Source: Symsagittifera roscoffensis
Lineage: Eukaryota; Xenacoelomorpha; Acoela; Convolutidae
Reading direction: 5' to 3'
DNA: 64,000 nucleotides
Assembly: GCF_963678635.1 (NCBI RefSeq)
Contig: NC_087063.1
Location: 34,692,540-34,756,539 of the forward strand
Position numbers and translations under genes: made by a program. Below are positions 60,421 through 64,000 of this stretch, in pieces. Position 1 is the first letter of the stretch; the number at the start of each line of letters is the position of its first letter. Under the pieces are notes generated by a model. It was given only the letters and a program-made list of their open reading frames with translations. It was not told where the DNA came from and did no database searches.

Positions 60421-63400
60421 ATTGCTTTTATCCAAATTTGGCGTTGTGAGTCGATTCTTTCAAGAAGCGTTAATAGTTTTGAGGCGTTCATCCGAAAAAC
60501 TCTAAGGTTTCTATTTCAGTTTGCCTTAAACAACCAACCAAGTTTTATGGATTTCGTCTAATATTTTTTGCTTCCATCCAAGTTTGTTTTATTTTAAACT
60601 AAGCCTTTCAGGAAGCATAAAGTATTTTTGAGGCATGTGTCAGAAAAGATAATTATTTTTCTCTGAAGTGCTTCTTACATGCAAGTTTCTGCAATTGGTT
60701 CTAATGATAATTGGCATGTGTTGCTTCCATCCAATTTTGTTTTATTTTAAACCAAGCCTTTCAGGAAGCATAAAGTATTTTTGAGGCATGTGTTAGAAAA
60801 TATAATTATTTTTCTCTGAAGTGCTTCTTACATGCAAGTTTCTGCAATTGGTTCTAATGATAATTGGCGTAGTGTTGCTTCCATCCAAATTTGTTTTATT
60901 TTAAACCAAGTCTTTCAGGAAGCATAAAGTATTTTTGAGACATGCGTTAGAGAAGATAATTGTTTTTCTCGACGTGCCTCGTTCATGCAAGTTTCTGCAA
61001 TTGGTTCTATTGATAATTGGCGTAGTGTTGCTTCCATCCAAGTTTGTTTTTATTTTAAACCAAGCCTTTCAGGAAGCAGAAAGTATTTTTGAGGCATGTT
61101 AGAAAAGATAATTATTTTTCTCTGAAGTGCTTCTTTCATGCAAGTTTCTGCAATTGGTTCTAATGATAATTGGCATGTGTTGCTTCCATCCAAGTTTTTT
61201 TTTAAACCAAGCTTTTCAGGAAGCATAAAGTATTTTCGAGGCATGCGTTAGATAAGATAATTATTATTCTCGACGTGCCTCTTTCATGCCAGTTTCTACA
61301 ATTGGTTCAAATGATAATTGACATGTGTTGCTTCCATCCAAGTTTGTTTTATTTTAAACCAAGCCTTTCAGGAAGCATAAAGTATTTTTGAGGCATGTGT
61401 TAGAAAAGATAATTATTTTTCTCTGAAGTGCCCCTTACATGCAAGTGTCTGCAATTGGTTCTAATGATAATTGGCATGTTGCTTCCATTCAAGTTTGTTT
61501 TATTTTAAACCAAGCCTTTCAGGAAGCAGAAAGTTTTTTTGAGGCATGTGTTAGAGAAGATAATTTTTTTTCTCTGAAGTGCTTCTTACATGCAAGTTTT
61601 TGCAATTGGTTCTAATGATAATTGGCATGTGTTGCTTCCATCCAATTTTTGGTTTTATTTTAAACCAAGCCTTTCAGGAAGCATGAAGTGTTTTTGAGGC
61701 ATGTGTTAAAAAAGATAATAATTTTTCTCTGAAGTGCCCCTTACATGACAAGTCTCTGCAATTGGTTCTAATGGTAATTAGCGTGTTGCTTCCATCCAAG
61801 TTTGTTTTATTTTAAACCAAGCCTTTCAGGAAGCTTAAAGTATTTTTCAGGCATGTGTTAGAAAAATTAATCATTTTTCTCTTGAAGTGCCCCTTACATG
61901 CAAGTTTCTGCAATTAGTTCTAATGATAATTGGCATGTGTTGGATCCATCCAAGTTTTTTTTAAACCAAGCCTTTCAGGAAGCATAAAGTATTTTTGAGG
62001 CATGCGTTAGAGAAAATAATTTTTTTCTCGTTGTGCCTCTTTCATGCCAGTTTCTGCAATTGGTTCTAATGATAATTGGTATGTGTTGCTTCCATCCAAG
62101 TTTGTTTTATTTTAAACCAAGCCTTTCAGGAAGCATAAAGTTTTTTTGAGGCATGCGTTAGAGAACATAAGTTTTTTTCTCGATGTGTCTCTTTCATGCC
62201 AGTTTCTGCAATTGTTTCTAATGATAATTGGCATGTGTTGCTTCCATCCAAAGTTGTTTTATTTCAATTTAAGTCTTTCAGGAAGCATAAAGTAATTTTG
62301 AGGCATGTGCTATAAAAGATAATTATTTTTCTCTGAAGTGCTTTTTACATGCAAGTTTCTGCAATTTGTTCTAATGATAATTGGCGTGTGTTGCTTCCAT
62401 CCAAGTTTGTTTTATTTTAAACCAAGCCTTTCAGGAAGCAGAAAGTATTTTTGAGGCATGTGTCAGAAAAGATAATTATTTTTCTCTGAAGTGCTTCTTA
62501 CATGCAAGTTTCTGCAATTGGTTCTAATGATAATTGGCATGTGTTGCTTCTATCCAATTTTGTTTTATTTTAAACCAAGCCTTTCAGGAAGCATAAAGTA
62601 TTTTTGAGGCATGTGTTAGAAAAGATAATTATTTTTCTCTGGAGTGCTTCTTACATGCAAGTTTTTGCAATTGGTTCTAATGATAATTGGCATGTGTTGC
62701 TTCCATCCAATTTTGTTTTATTTTAAACCAAGCCTTTCAGGAAGCATAAAGTGTTTTTGAGGCATGTGTTAAAAAAGATAATAATTTTTCTCTGAAGTGC
62801 CCCTTACATGACAAGTCTCTGCAATTGGTTCTAATGATAATTGGCGTGTTGCTTCCATCCAAGTTTGCTTTATTTTAAACCAAGCCTTTCAGGAAGCTTA
62901 AAGTATTTTTGAGGCATGTGTTAGAAAAAATAATCATTTTTCTCTTGAAGTGCCCCTTACATGCAAGTTTCTGCAATTAGTTCTAATGATAATTAGCATG
63001 TGTTGGATCCATCCAAGTTTTTTTTAAACCAAGCCTTTCAGGAAGCATAAAGTATTTTTGAGGCATGCGTTAGAGAAAATAATTTTTTTCTCGACGTGCC
63101 TCTTTCATGCCAGTTTCTGCAATTGGTTCTAATGATAATTGGTATGTGTTGCTTCCATCCAGGTTTGTTTTATTTTAAAACAAGCCTTTCAGGAAGCATA
63201 AAGTATTTTTGAGGCATGCGTTAGAGAACATAAGTTTTTTTCTCGATGTGTCTCTTTCATGCCAGTTTCTGCAATTGTTTCTAATGATAATTGGCGTGTG
63301 TTGCTTCCATCCAAAGTTGTTTTATTTCAATTTAAGTCTTTCAGGAAGCATAAAGTAATTTTGAGGCATGTGTTATAAAAGATAATTATTTTTCTCTGAA

Positions 63401-64000
63401 GTGCTTTTTACATGCAAGTTTCTGCAATTTGTTCTAATGATAATTGGCATGTGTTGCTTCCATCCAAGTTTGTTTTATTTTAAACCAAGCCTTTCAGGAA
63501 GCAGAAAGTATTTTTGAGGCATGTGTCAGAAAAGATAATTATTTTTCTCTGAAGTGCTTCTTACATGCAAGTTTCTGCAATTGGTTCTAATGATAATTGG
63601 CATGTGTTGCTTCCATCCAATTTTGTTTTATTTTAAACCAAGCCTTTCAGGAAGCATAAAGTTTTTTTGAGGCATGCGTTAGAGAACATAAGTTTTTTTC
63701 TCGATGTGTCTCTTTCATGCCAGTTTCTGCAATTGTTTCTAATGATAATTGGCATGTGTTGCTTCCATCCAAAGTTGTTTTATTTCAATTTAAGTCTTTC
63801 AGGAAGCATAAAGTAATTTTGAGGCATGTGCTATAAAAGATAATTATTTTTCTCTGAAGTGCTTTTTACATGCAAGTTTCTGCAATTTGTTCTAATGATA
63901 ATTGGCGTGTGTTGCTTCCATCCAAGTTTGTTTTATTTTAAACCAAGCCTTTCAGGAAGCAGAAAGTATTTTTGAGGCATGTGTCAGAAAAGATAATTAT
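60421..64000 (+). repeat. tandem array, about 150-bp unit, cut by the window end
   Basis: The unit reads GTTGCTTCCATCCAAGTTTG, TTTTATTTTAAACCAAGCCT, TTCAGGAAGCATAAAGTATT, TTTGAGGCATGTGTTAGAAA, TCTCTGAAGTGCTTCTTACA and TGCAAGTTTCTGCAATTGGT. Early anchors are 154 bp apart (60721, 60875, 61029). The first monomer (60421-60545) is intermediate with the 137-bp family. About 23 units are in view, and the array continues off the end. Confidence 0.92.
61941..64000 (+). repeat. higher-order repeat of about 1.06 kb in the 150-bp array
   Basis: The private junction TTGGATCCATCC occurs at about 61940 and 63003, a 1063-bp offset (seven units), with the intervening variants in the same order. From about 63640 the order jumps back to variants seen near 62120 (offset about 1520 bp, ten units), showing a second exchange event. 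Confidence 0.75.

Larger units (their letters stand above)
52410..64000 (+). other. AlaRS giant intron 10 of window, continues past the window
   Basis: At least 11.6 kb with no AlaRS exon. The C-terminal domain coding sequence is not found in the window in any frame, so the acceptor lies beyond 64000. It contains two tandem arrays separated by about 1.1 kb of unique sequence. Confidence 0.75.

Overview
This is a eukaryotic, probably invertebrate animal, nuclear window. It holds the internal part of one gene, cytosolic-type alanyl-tRNA synthetase (AlaRS/AARS1), on the + strand. Ten consecutive exons can be followed by homology, reading phase and splice sites: 107-251, 386-788, 944-1068, 49167-49311, 49583-49866, 50082-50339, 50649-50785, 51098-51206, 51304-51429 and 52206-52409. 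Together they give 645 codons in one open frame. They run from just before class II motif 3, through the tRNA-recognition, beta-barrel and editing domains, into the helical region before the C-terminal domain. The start of the gene lies before the window and the C-terminal domain after it. The spliceosomal introns and the T-rich intronic DNA rule out a prokaryote; I cannot name the species.

Almost everything else is tandem repeat inside two giant introns. Intron 3 (1069-49166, about 48 kb) is filled from about 1265 to 48897 with roughly 55 head-to-tail copies of a unit of about 0.81-0.85 kb. The unit is itself built from three related sub-monomers of about 320, 280 and 210 bp. The array shows a 6.66-kb tandem block duplication (2803-9458 and 9459-16150), recent 835-bp and 816-bp triplications, truncated units (545, 736 and about 440 bp), strongly diverged edges and a patch that looks like gene conversion. 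A 193-bp non-repeat sequence next to the right edge of the array (48898-49090) is also present, apparently identical, inside the array (44013-44205).

Exons 4-10 then sit together in 3.2 kb (49167-52409), separated by small introns. Intron 10 starts at a GC-type donor (52410) and runs past the window end. It holds a 137-bp-period array (about 52820-59335), about 1.1 kb of non-repetitive sequence and a 150-bp-period array (about 60421 to the end). The last two share a core and appear to descend from one monomer.

No other protein gene, RNA gene, CRISPR array or intact transposon could be supported. The most unusual signals are in the introns. Intron 3 units carry polypyrimidine-CAG|GT motifs like recursive splice sites, including two near-ideal CAG|GTGAGT cases. 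The 137-bp units of intron 10 carry a perfect hairpin that contains GTAAGT. Both arrays are strongly T-over-A on the transcribed-sense strand. All functional readings of these motifs are inference.
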